Below, piece by piece: positions 7,364 to 14,151 of a stretch of DNA of 44,838 bases. Numbering within the stretch: the first letter of the stretch is position 1; each line of letters opens with the position of its first letter. Both the position numbers and the translations under genes were made by a program. The notes beneath the pieces are model-generated. The model saw only the letters and a program-made list of their open reading frames with translations. It made no database searches and was not told the DNA's origin. The DNA is taken from positions 1 to 44,838 of the forward strand of contig CAJFNJ010000010.1 of NCBI GenBank assembly GCA_904394705.1. The letters run 5' to 3'. The DNA comes from Avimicrobium caecorum (GTDB lineage Bacteria; Bacillota; Clostridia; Oscillospirales; Ruminococcaceae).

Positions 7364-8670
7364 CTCTTTCTCCTCCTTCCATACAGGATCATACCCTCAG
7401 CCAGCGCCACGGCTCCCACCATTCCCGCCAGAAGCGTCCAGCCCGGCAGGGTCCGGGTGCGCTCCGGCTCCGGTTCGGACACAGGTTCCGGTTCCGGCTC
7501 CGGCTCGGGCGGGAGATAGTCCGAGTAGTCCCCGGCTGCGAGATTCTCAAAGAAATCCCCGCCCTGGGCATCCAGGCCTACCAGCGAGCGATAGAGCCCG
7601 AATTTCCGGCAGTCATAGGGGCCGTAGTCCTCCACCTTGAAGAAGGTCTGCTGGGACACATGTTCCGCAAAGCCCAGCCGTGCCATCTCCACAGCGGTTT
7701 TGCCCCCAAAGGCGGAGAGGGGCTGGCTCCAGTCCATGACAATGGGATTTTCCGGCCAGAGGTGCAGATAGGTCTTGGGCACATCCCATACGCCCCATTT
7801 CTGAGCGCTTTCCGGGTCATAGGACGGGTCGGCGCTCAGTTCCAGCGCCTGCATCAGTGTATCGGCATTGTACATGTGCACCCCGTGCCCGTATTCACCG
7901 TTCACATCGTGTCCCACCACCACCTCCGGCTTGAAGCGCCGGAGCTGCTGTACCTGCCAGGCCACCGCCTCCTCCTCGTCGTAGAGGGTGCGGGCATAGT
8001 CCAGGCTGTCGGCATACTGGTCCACAAAGGAGGACATCACCGGATAGTTGCGGATGCCCACCGTCCACAGGCCGTCCAGCAGCTCATGGGGACGGTAGGG
8101 TTCCGCCCAGTGGTTGGTGAAGTAGACCACCTGGACCTTCTTTCCCAGTTCGCCGGCATAGTAGGGCATGGTGCCCCCGAAGAAGAGATGCTCGTCATCG
8201 GCATGGGTGGGCAGCACCAGCAGGTCGGCGTCCGCCAGCGGAGGCTGCCACTGCTGTACCCAGTCGGGGAGTTCCCCCGCGCCGAAGGCATAGACATCAC
8301 AGCACCGGCTTCCCTCGGGCAGGGTCAGTTCGACCCGGGTTACCGGGGATTCCAGCGGGAGATACTCATGCAGGAAGCCGTATTCCCCGCCCGAGAGGAT
8401 CTGGCTGCCGGCAGTGCCGGTCCAGGATTCGGGCGGACGGTCCCAGATGAGATAGAGCACGGTGATGGGCTCTGTACTCTCCACCGTGAGGGTGCCGCCG
8501 GACCAGTCCAGTTTGGTGGAGCGGTTCTGGTCGGAAAGCTGCCAGACCGGGGTGCCGTTTTCCGCTGTCAGGGTGCAGGGGAGCACCCCGGCAGACTCAT
8601 TGGCAAAGGCTGTTGCCATACTGCCCAGGCACACCAGACCCGCCAGCAGGATTTTGAGCAATTTATGCAT
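7360..8670 (-). CDS. Secreted, membrane-anchored PIG-L (LmbE-like) deacetylase
   Basis: A 436-residue protein with a cleavable signal peptide (lysine-rich start, hydrophobic core, about residues 1-24). A beta-rich N-terminal segment is followed by the PIG-L deacetylase domain, with the zinc motif PTHADDEHLFFGG and the later GHDVNGEYGHGVH. Then come a Pro-Glu repeat linker (PEPEPEPEP) and a C-terminal membrane helix closed by RRRKR. The family removes N-acetyl groups from GlcNAc-containing lipids or glycans; the signal and tail anchor put this one outside the cell. As first gene of the operon it is joined to a glycosyltransferase, a phosphodiester glycosidase and an NTF2-like protein, which together suggest a dedicated surface glycan. 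GAGGAGG stands 7 bases before the ATG. Confidence 0.9.
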   Translation of the reverse strand: MHKLLKILLAGLVCLGSMATAFANESAGVLPCTLTAENGTPVWQLSDQNRSTKLDWSGGTLTVESTEPITVLYLIWDRPPESWTGTAGSQILSGGEYGFLHEYLPLESPVTRVELTLPEGSRCCDVYAFGAGELPDWVQQWQPPLADADLLVLPTHADDEHLFFGGTMPYYAGELGKKVQVVYFTNHWAEPYRPHELLDGLWTVGIRNYPVMSSFVDQYADSLDYARTLYDEEEAVAWQVQQLRRFKPEVVVGHDVNGEYGHGVHMYNADTLMQALELSADPSYDPESAQKWGVWDVPKTYLHLWPENPIVMDWSQPLSAFGGKTAVEMARLGFAEHVSQQTFFKVEDYGPYDCRKFGLYRSLVGLDAQGGDFFENLAAGDYSDYLPPEPEPEPEPVSEPEPERTRTLPGWTLLAGMVGAVALAEGMILYGRRRKR

Positions 8671-8814
8671 GCAAACGCCTCCTCTTCGGGAAGTGATTTG
8701 TGTAAAATAATGGGATATACCCTCATTCTACCACAGGCGGTGCCGGGATACCAGAGAAAACAGGAAATCTTTGACAGAGCCGGGAAAAATCCTGATTCTT
8801 TGGCGAAAAATCCA

Positions 8815-8843
8815 TTGACAACAACTTATCATACCGCTAAAAT
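8815..8843 (+). promoter_or_regulatory. sigma-A-type promoter of the molybdenum oxidoreductase operon
   Basis: TTGACA (8815-8820), a 17-base spacer and TAAAAT (8838-8843), 49 bases before the ATG at 8893. A second TTGACA lies at 8771-8776 with only a weak -10 candidate (GATTCT) 17 bases on. Confidence 0.8.
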
Positions 8844-8892
8844 AAAGTTAGAATTCTATCTTTTTGACACAGGAGCAGAAAGGAAGGACATT

Positions 8893-10164
8893 ATGGCAGA
8901 TTATGCGATCATCGGCTTTGGCTGTGCCGGTTATTACGGAGCCAAGGCCATCCGGGAAAACGACCCGGACGGGACGATCACCGTGTACAGTGAACACGGT
9001 TATTCTCCCTACAATCCCATGCTGACCACCTATTATGTAGCCGGGAAGATTCCCTTTGAAGGGCTGTTCCCCTTCGGGGATATGGAGAAGATCCGGCAGG
9101 AGCTCCGGCTGGAGGTACATACCGGCGCCCGGGTGGAAAAGGTAGAGGCCCGGAGCCGGACTGTACGGCTGGAAAATGGCGAGAGCCGTCAGTTTGACAA
9201 GATCCTCATCGCCACCGGCGCCCATGCCTTTGCGCCCAGCTTCCCGGGACTGGACCCGGAGAAGGCGTTCTATATGCGCACCATTGACGATGCCATCCGG
9301 CTGCGGGAGGCACTGGAATCCCACCCCTACCGCACCGCCCTGGTAGTGGGGGCTTCGATGGTGGGCATCAAGGTGGTGGAGCTGCTCAACAACCGCGGCA
9401 TCCGTACCACCCTGGCGGATATGGCCCCGAGAATGTTCCCGCTGGCAGCCTATGAGTCGGTGTCCCGGGAGATCGAGCGGCGCATCACCCGGAAGGGCGT
9501 ACAGCTGGCACTGGGCAGTGCCCTGGCCTCGGTGGAGGAGACAGGCGATGGCTTTGTCTGCTCGATGACCGACGGCAGCACCGTCCAGGCCGATCTCATT
9601 GTGCTGTGCATCGGCACCCGCACCAATGTATCGCTGGTGGACCCGGCGGAAGTGACAGTAAATAAGGGCATCGTAGTGGATCACGATATGCAGACCTCAG
9701 TGCCGGGCATCTATGCCGCGGGCGACTGCTGTGAGGGCGAGGAGCTCCAGAGCAACACCAGCATGATCATCGGCCTGTGGGCCAATGCCGCCCATCAGGG
9801 TGTCACAGCCGGCGCCAATATGGCAGGCGGCAAGGCGGAGTTTGACGGCAACTTCCTGCACAACATCACCCACTTCATGGATATGGACTTCATCGGATTC
9901 GGCGATAACCGGCTCACCGGTCAGGTAGTCACCTCGGGCCATATCGAAAGCGGCCTCTATGTGGAGGCAGTCATCGGAGAACAGGGCCTGGTGGGCGTCA
10001 ATATCCTGGACAACTACCGGATCAGCGGTACTGTAAAGAACTATCTGTACCGCATTATGGAGAGCGGCGACGCAAAGCTTTCGCCCATTCAGCGGGGCAT
10101 CCTCATCAAGGAGGGGCTCAAGCCGTCGTTTATTGAGAAGATGGAGGGACGATATCATGGCTGA
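8893..10164 (+). CDS. FAD-dependent pyridine-nucleotide oxidoreductase of the Mo complex
   Basis: A 423-residue two-dinucleotide-fold flavoprotein. The N-terminal FAD motif is AIIGFGCAG (about 6-14), the central NAD(P)H-binding fold is LVVGASMVGIKVVE, and the second FAD motif is GIYAAGDCCEG. The layout is that of the NADH-dependent rubredoxin/nitrite reductase-like group, without the disulfide pair of glutaredoxin-type reductases. It most likely moves electrons between NAD(P)H and the iron-sulfur subunit encoded two genes downstream. The open frame runs far upstream without a ribosome site; AGGAAGGA just before 8893 and the immediate GxGxxG-like start decide the call. Its stop overlaps the next start by 8 bases, so the subunits are co-translated. 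Confidence 0.9.
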   Translation: MADYAIIGFGCAGYYGAKAIRENDPDGTITVYSEHGYSPYNPMLTTYYVAGKIPFEGLFPFGDMEKIRQELRLEVHTGARVEKVEARSRTVRLENGESRQFDKILIATGAHAFAPSFPGLDPEKAFYMRTIDDAIRLREALESHPYRTALVVGASMVGIKVVELLNNRGIRTTLADMAPRMFPLAAYESVSREIERRITRKGVQLALGSALASVEETGDGFVCSMTDGSTVQADLIVLCIGTRTNVSLVDPAEVTVNKGIVVDHDMQTSVPGIYAAGDCCEGEELQSNTSMIIGLWANAAHQGVTAGANMAGGKAEFDGNFLHNITHFMDMDFIGFGDNRLTGQVVTSGHIESGLYVEAVIGEQGLVGVNILDNYRISGTVKNYLYRIMESGDAKLSPIQRGILIKEGLKPSFIEKMEGRYHG

Positions 10165-12277
10165 GATCGATTACAACAAGGGCAAGATCCCCGGTGCCGA
10201 AAGCGGCATTGAGATCCGCCACAGCGTCTGTGACATCTGTACTCCGGGTATGCACTGCGGACTGGATGTCTATGTCAAGGACGGAAAGGTCATCAAGGTG
10301 GAAGGCACCCCCGACCACCCGCAGAATAAAGGCAAGCTCTGCACCAAGGGTCTGGGCAACCGCCAGTACCTCTACCGGGAGGACCGTATCCTCACCCCGC
10401 TGCGCCGGGTGGGAGAACGGGGCGAGGGCAAGTTCGAGCCCATCAGCTGGGACGAGGCAATCGATACCATCGCGGAAAAGCTCCTCTCGGCCCGGGAGGA
10501 ATACGGCGCCCATCGGGTGGCCTTCTATTCGGGATACAGCAAATGGTACCGGTTCATGTTCCGGCGGTTTGCCGGGGACTATGGCAGCCAGAACTACGGC
10601 ACCGAATCCAGCAGCTGCTTTACCAGCGGCCTGATGGCCTGGCAGCTCACCTCGGGCTATGCCATGCGCGCCGACCTGGGCAAGACCAACCTGTTCATCG
10701 GCTGGGGCGCCAACAGCTACTTCTCCCGGTACCCCATGATCGGTTCCATGGAGAACGGCAAGAAGCGGGGTATGAAGATCCTCATCATCGATCCCCGCAT
10801 TACCCCCACCACCCGGCGTCTGGCAGACCTGCACCTGCGTCCCCATCTGGGAACCGATGGTGCCCTGGCTCTTGCCATCGCCCATGTCCTCATTGAAAAT
10901 GACTGGATCGACCGGGCATACATCGACCGGTATGTCCATGGTTTTGAAGAATATGCCGCCTATGTGCGGGAGTTCACTCCGGAAAAGGGCGAGGAGCTCA
11001 CCGGCGTACCGGCGGAGCAGATCCGGCAGGCTGCTGCCATGATCCATGAGGCGGGCAGCTTCTGCATCAACGAGAGCAGCGCCCCCATCGGGCATCACCT
11101 CAACGGCCTGCAGAACTACCGGGCCATGATGGCGCTGCTGGTGATCACCGGCAATGTGGACCGCACCGGCGGTCAGCTCCCCGGCCCGCACACCTATATG
11201 GAGCGGTACTGCGGCTTTGAGACCCGGGAGGAGCACTTCATGGAGGAACGCTATCCCCATGACGCCCCCAAGGCAGTGGGCGCCGAGCGGTTCCCGCTGT
11301 GGTACGACCTGCGGCATGATATGCAGGCCAACGATCTCACCGACAATATCCTGCGCCAGGACGAAAACTCGGTGAAGGTGCTGTTTGCCCTGGGTATGAA
11401 CTACCGCATGTTCCCCCAGGACGGACGGCTGGCAGAGGCCTTCGGCAAGCTGGATTTCTTTGTGGATGTGGATCTGTTCCTCACCGATACCGCCAAGTAT
11501 GCGGATATTGTGCTGCCTGCCTGCACCTCCATGGAGCGGGGTGAATTCAAGTGCTATCCCGGCGGCTATGCCTGGTATACCAATCCGGTGGTGGAGCCCC
11601 TGGGCGAGTCCAAGTCCGACTGTGAGATCCTCACCCTGCTGGCCCGCCGCATGAAGATGGACGACGAACTGCTCTGCGCCGGCTATGAGGCGTGCATAAA
11701 GTATATCATTCAGGATCTGCCCATCACCGTGGAGGAACTGCGTGCCGCCGAAGGCCCCATCAAGGTGCCGGGCGTGACCCCCTATGAGGTCGGCAGCATT
11801 CTGGAACGGGGCGTCAACACCCCCACCGGCAAGCTGGAGCTCTACTCCGAGCGCATTGCCGCCCATCCCGAATGGGGACTGGATGCCCTGCCCACCTACC
11901 GTCCGCCCTACAATCCCGACCCGGAGCAGTATCCGTTCCTGCTCTGTGCTGGTACCCGTATCCCCAATGCCCTGCACTCCCGTCTGCACGACGTGCCCTG
12001 GGAGCGCAGCCTGCTGCCCGATCCGGTGGTTGAGATGAGCATGGAGGACGCCGAACGCCTGGGCATCGAGCTGGGTGACCCGGTGGAGATCACCACCAGT
12101 GTGGGTTCGCTCACCTTTCAGGCGCTTCCCACTGCCACGGTGCAGCCCGGGGAGGTCTATATCTATCATGGCTATCGGGAACTGGATATCAACAGCATTC
12201 TGGACGGTGCGGCGCTGGACCCCTATTCGGGATTCCCGGCCTATCGCAGCGCCTGCTGCAATGTGAGGAGGAAGTAA
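10157..12277 (+). CDS. Molybdopterin-dependent oxidoreductase, DMSO-reductase superfamily catalytic subunit
   Basis: A 706-residue catalytic subunit. The N-terminus has the [4Fe-4S] site with Cys25, Cys28, Cys34 and Cys62, then the bis-MGD domains. SSSCFTSG places Cys154 at the usual metal-ligand position, as in nitrate reductase Nap and thiosulfate reductase types rather than the Ser of DMSO reductase. The C-terminal cofactor-binding domain runs from about residue 575. There is no twin-arginine signal, so the enzyme is cytoplasmic. The substrate is not recognisable; length and three-subunit setting (flavoprotein, catalytic, four-cluster ferredoxin) fit a reductase or dehydrogenase driven by NAD(P)H. 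Start at 10157 chosen for GGAGGGA 7 bases upstream; a start at 10133 has no site. Confidence 0.93.
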   Translation: MAEIDYNKGKIPGAESGIEIRHSVCDICTPGMHCGLDVYVKDGKVIKVEGTPDHPQNKGKLCTKGLGNRQYLYREDRILTPLRRVGERGEGKFEPISWDEAIDTIAEKLLSAREEYGAHRVAFYSGYSKWYRFMFRRFAGDYGSQNYGTESSSCFTSGLMAWQLTSGYAMRADLGKTNLFIGWGANSYFSRYPMIGSMENGKKRGMKILIIDPRITPTTRRLADLHLRPHLGTDGALALAIAHVLIENDWIDRAYIDRYVHGFEEYAAYVREFTPEKGEELTGVPAEQIRQAAAMIHEAGSFCINESSAPIGHHLNGLQNYRAMMALLVITGNVDRTGGQLPGPHTYMERYCGFETREEHFMEERYPHDAPKAVGAERFPLWYDLRHDMQANDLTDNILRQDENSVKVLFALGMNYRMFPQDGRLAEAFGKLDFFVDVDLFLTDTAKYADIVLPACTSMERGEFKCYPGGYAWYTNPVVEPLGESKSDCEILTLLARRMKMDDELLCAGYEACIKYIIQDLPITVEELRAAEGPIKVPGVTPYEVGSILERGVNTPTGKLELYSERIAAHPEWGLDALPTYRPPYNPDPEQYPFLLCAGTRIPNALHSRLHDVPWERSLLPDPVVEMSMEDAERLGIELGDPVEITTSVGSLTFQALPTATVQPGEVYIYHGYRELDINSILDGAALDPYSGFPAYRSACCNVRRK

Positions 12278-12281
12278 GAGT

Positions 12282-12791
12282 ATGGCATGGAAAATTGAAC
12301 TGGACATCTCCCGCTGCTGTGCCTGCGGAGCCTGTGCTATCGCCTGCATGGATCAGAATGACAGCGATCTTTCCACCGGAGTGCGTCCCTATCGTACCGT
12401 GTTCCGGGAGGAGACCCGCCGCACCGGCGAGATCCGCTACTATTCGATGGCCTGCATGCACTGCGACAATGCCCCCTGTGTCACTGCCTGTCCGTCGGGC
12501 TGCCTGTACAAGGACCCCGAAACCGGCCTGACCCTCTACAACACTCAGTACTGCATCGGCTGTCACAGCTGTGCCATGGCCTGTCCGTTCGGCGCGCCCA
12601 CCTTCGGCCCCGACGGCAAGATGCGCAAGTGTGACGGCTGCATCGACCGTCTGCGTGCCGGTCTGGAGCCGGCCTGTGTGCGGTCCTGCACCTTCGGGGC
12701 ACTGCAGCTGGTAAAGGCTGACGAGAACCCGGTGCCGCCGGAACATTCGCTGGTGGCCCAGTGCCGGGAACTGGCAGAGAGCCAGAAGTAA
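12282..12791 (+). CDS. Four-[4Fe-4S] ferredoxin subunit (DmsB/HycB-like)
   Basis: A 169-residue electron-transfer subunit with sixteen cysteines in four motifs: CACGACAIAC at the start, CMHCDNAPCVTAC, CIGCHSCAMAC and CDGC...CVRSC. This is the 4Fe-4S dicluster domain pattern of DmsB, NrfC and HycB. It has no membrane anchor and no signal peptide, in line with a soluble cytoplasmic complex between the FAD subunit and the Mo subunit. GAGGAGG lies 10 bases upstream and the gene begins 4 bases after the catalytic subunit ends. No membrane anchor gene follows, so quinone coupling is unlikely. Confidence 0.93.
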   Translation: MAWKIELDISRCCACGACAIACMDQNDSDLSTGVRPYRTVFREETRRTGEIRYYSMACMHCDNAPCVTACPSGCLYKDPETGLTLYNTQYCIGCHSCAMACPFGAPTFGPDGKMRKCDGCIDRLRAGLEPACVRSCTFGALQLVKADENPVPPEHSLVAQCRELAESQK

Positions 12792-12824
12792 CCCGCTTTT
12801 TACAACTGAATACCGATTGTATTT

Positions 12825-12950
12825 CGAGCCTGGCAGCCTAAAGCGGTCTGCCATGGGTGCCAGGCCAAATCTCCGGGACAGTTTCTGTTCCGGCGGATTT
12901 CGGGGCAGCGAGGGGAAACGCTCCTGCCTTCCGGCGCACAGCCGCCCTTT
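12825..12950 (+). ncRNA. structured leader, candidate Moco/Tuco-type riboswitch
   Basis: The roughly 300-base space before the ECF gene holds no reading frame but several strong helices. GCCTGGCA (12828-12835) pairs with TGCCAGGC (12858-12865). CCGGGACAG (12873-12881) pairs with CTGTTCCGG (12885-12893) around TTT. A GGCAG (12904-12908)/CTGCC (12924-12928) hairpin with a purine-rich GGGGAAA loop is followed by TTCCGG. This arrangement, the GAGCC start and the molybdenum setting remind me of the molybdenum/tungsten cofactor RNA family (Rfam RF01055), and a terminator follows at 13019-13064. The family assignment is from memory of the consensus and is not secure; another ligand is possible. Confidence 0.5.
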
Positions 12951-13018
12951 GTTTTGAAAAGAAATACCACAAATCAGCCGGTTTCCCTGGGGAGCAGCTC
13001 TCCGGGGGGATGGGCTGT

Positions 13019-13064
13019 GACCGGGTATGTCTTTTTTGCAGAAAAGAGATACCCGGTCTTTTTT
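13019..13064 (+). terminator. leader terminator ahead of the ECF-SUOX-kinase/MobA genes
   Basis: GACCGGGTAT (13019-13028) pairs perfectly with ATACCCGGTC (13049-13058), the inner TCTTTT/AAAAGA extends the stem, and TTTTTT (13059-13064) follows. It stands only 24 bases before the start codon of the next gene and behind the structured leader, so it must be bypassed for expression: a typical expression platform. Segments at 12974-13018 (CAGCC...GGGCTG, CCGG) are candidates for the competing fold. Confidence 0.85.
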
Positions 13065-13088
13065 ATGAAAAGAGAGGAAATGAAACCG

Positions 13089-13637
13089 ATGAAAACAATG
13101 CCCCGGCAGCGATTTACCCTGCGGGAACTCTGCCTGATGACCTTCCTGGCGGTCTTTGGAATGCTCTTCAAGCCGCTGGTATCCCCGGCCTTCAATCTCA
13201 TCACCGATTTTGTCCGGGTGCCCGGCGGCAGTATGACTGCCGGCTTCAGTCTGCTGTTCCTGGTCTTTGCCGCCGCCCGCATCCGCAAACCCGGTACAGC
13301 CCTGCTCATGGGGCTGGTCCAGGCTGCCATGTCCCTGAGCATGGGCATCTCCGCCACGGCGGGGATTCTGGTGTTCATCACCTATACCATGCCCGGCGCC
13401 GCCATCGACCTGATCCTGTGCAGCGGCTGGTTTGACCGCTTTCCCCTGAAGCTGCGCATGAGTGCCGCCGGCGCGGCAGGCGTGCTGGCAGGGGCAGCCT
13501 TTACCAATATGCTCTATTTCCGGCTGCCGCTCACGGCTTTCCTGCTGTTCTATCTGCTGGGAATCCTGTCCGGCGCCTGCGGCGGTGTGTTTGCCTGGCA
13601 TCTGTCCCGGCGGCTGCCGGCATCGGTTCGATTCTGA
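13089..13637 (+). CDS. ECF transporter S-component-like membrane protein
   Basis: A 182-residue protein with five to six hydrophobic helices and short loops, the size and layout of vitamin-binding S components of energy-coupling-factor transporters. RELCLMTFLAVFGMLF at the start and VRVPGGSMTAGFSLLF in the middle are typical in style. The substrate is not readable; genes for the shared EcfA/A'/T module are not in the window and usually lie elsewhere. Context points to a pterin or molybdenum-cofactor-related ligand, which is inference. Start: ATG at 13089 lies 10 bases behind AGAGGA; ATGs at 13065 and 13080 are too close to, or inside, the terminator. Followed after 13 bases by the SUOX-like gene. 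Confidence 0.7.
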   Translation: MKTMPRQRFTLRELCLMTFLAVFGMLFKPLVSPAFNLITDFVRVPGGSMTAGFSLLFLVFAAARIRKPGTALLMGLVQAAMSLSMGISATAGILVFITYTMPGAAIDLILCSGWFDRFPLKLRMSAAGAAGVLAGAAFTNMLYFRLPLTAFLLFYLLGILSGACGGVFAWHLSRRLPASVRF

Positions 13638-13650
13638 GGAGGAAACTACT

Positions 13651-14151
13651 ATGAAACGCTATGCAAAATATCTCATTGGACTGGCAGTGATCGCCGTGGT
13701 GGCAGTGCTGGTGATGGTCAACCGGAATTCGGTGCAGGAGGACATCGACTGTGCCTCTGCCAAGCAGCTCTCGGTGGTGCTGGACGGTGTGGAACAGATC
13801 TACGAGTACAGCGAGGAAGATCCCGCCTATGTGGAATTTGACGCCCAGATGCGCAAGAAGAACGGCGATGTCTACGACAATCACTACGCCGGCATGCCGC
13901 TGAGCACCATTCTGGAATCGATGGGCGCCAAGATCCAGGAGGACAGCGCCGTGACTGTGACCTGTGCCGACCAGTATGAGATCCAGCTCACCGGCGCCGA
14001 GATCCTGGCGGAAGGGAATGTCTATCTGGTGACAAAGGAGAACGGTGAGCCTCTGCCTGAGGAGAGCGGCAGCTTCATGCTGGTGATCACCCAGGACGAG
14101 TTCTCCACACGCTGGGCCAAGAATGTGGTGAAGGTGAGCTTCGGTGCGTAA
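13651..14151 (+). CDS. Membrane-anchored sulfite-oxidase-fold (molybdopterin-binding-like) protein lacking the Mo cysteine
   Basis: A 166-residue protein with an N-terminal membrane anchor (about 7-23), so its domain lies outside. Residues 77-165 follow the oxidoreductase molybdopterin-binding fold (PF00174): HYAGMPLSTILESMGA, then a beta strand ending in ADQYEIQL, then VYLVTKENGEPLPEESG, SFMLVI and RWAKNVVKV. In catalytic members a cysteine before the GxPL segment holds molybdenum; here that region has no cysteine (only Cys34 near the membrane and Cys105 in a later strand). It may therefore bind pterin without being an enzyme. GAGGAGG stands 8 bases before the ATG. It overlaps the kinase-MobA gene by 8 bases, and with the ECF gene before it suggests a binding protein for cofactor uptake. 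Confidence 0.75.
   Translation: MKRYAKYLIGLAVIAVVAVLVMVNRNSVQEDIDCASAKQLSVVLDGVEQIYEYSEEDPAYVEFDAQMRKKNGDVYDNHYAGMPLSTILESMGAKIQEDSAVTVTCADQYEIQLTGAEILAEGNVYLVTKENGEPLPEESGSFMLVITQDEFSTRWAKNVVKVSFGA

Noticed and set aside
7440..7510. Short tandem repeat (GGTTCCGGCTCC-like) as a satellite.
   Set aside because: It encodes the Pro-Glu linker of the PIG-L protein and is explained by coding.
7660..8892. An upstream extension of the FAD oxidoreductase frame by more than 400 codons.
   Set aside because: It lies over the PIG-L gene on the other strand and the promoter at 8815-8843. The flavoprotein motif and AGGAAGGA fix the start at 8893.
10130..12349. A 739-codon open frame on the minus strand opposite the Mo subunit.
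   Set aside because: The plus-strand gene has cofactor motifs and a good start; the minus frame is a low-complexity His/Gln/Gly-rich shadow caused by GC-rich codon bias.
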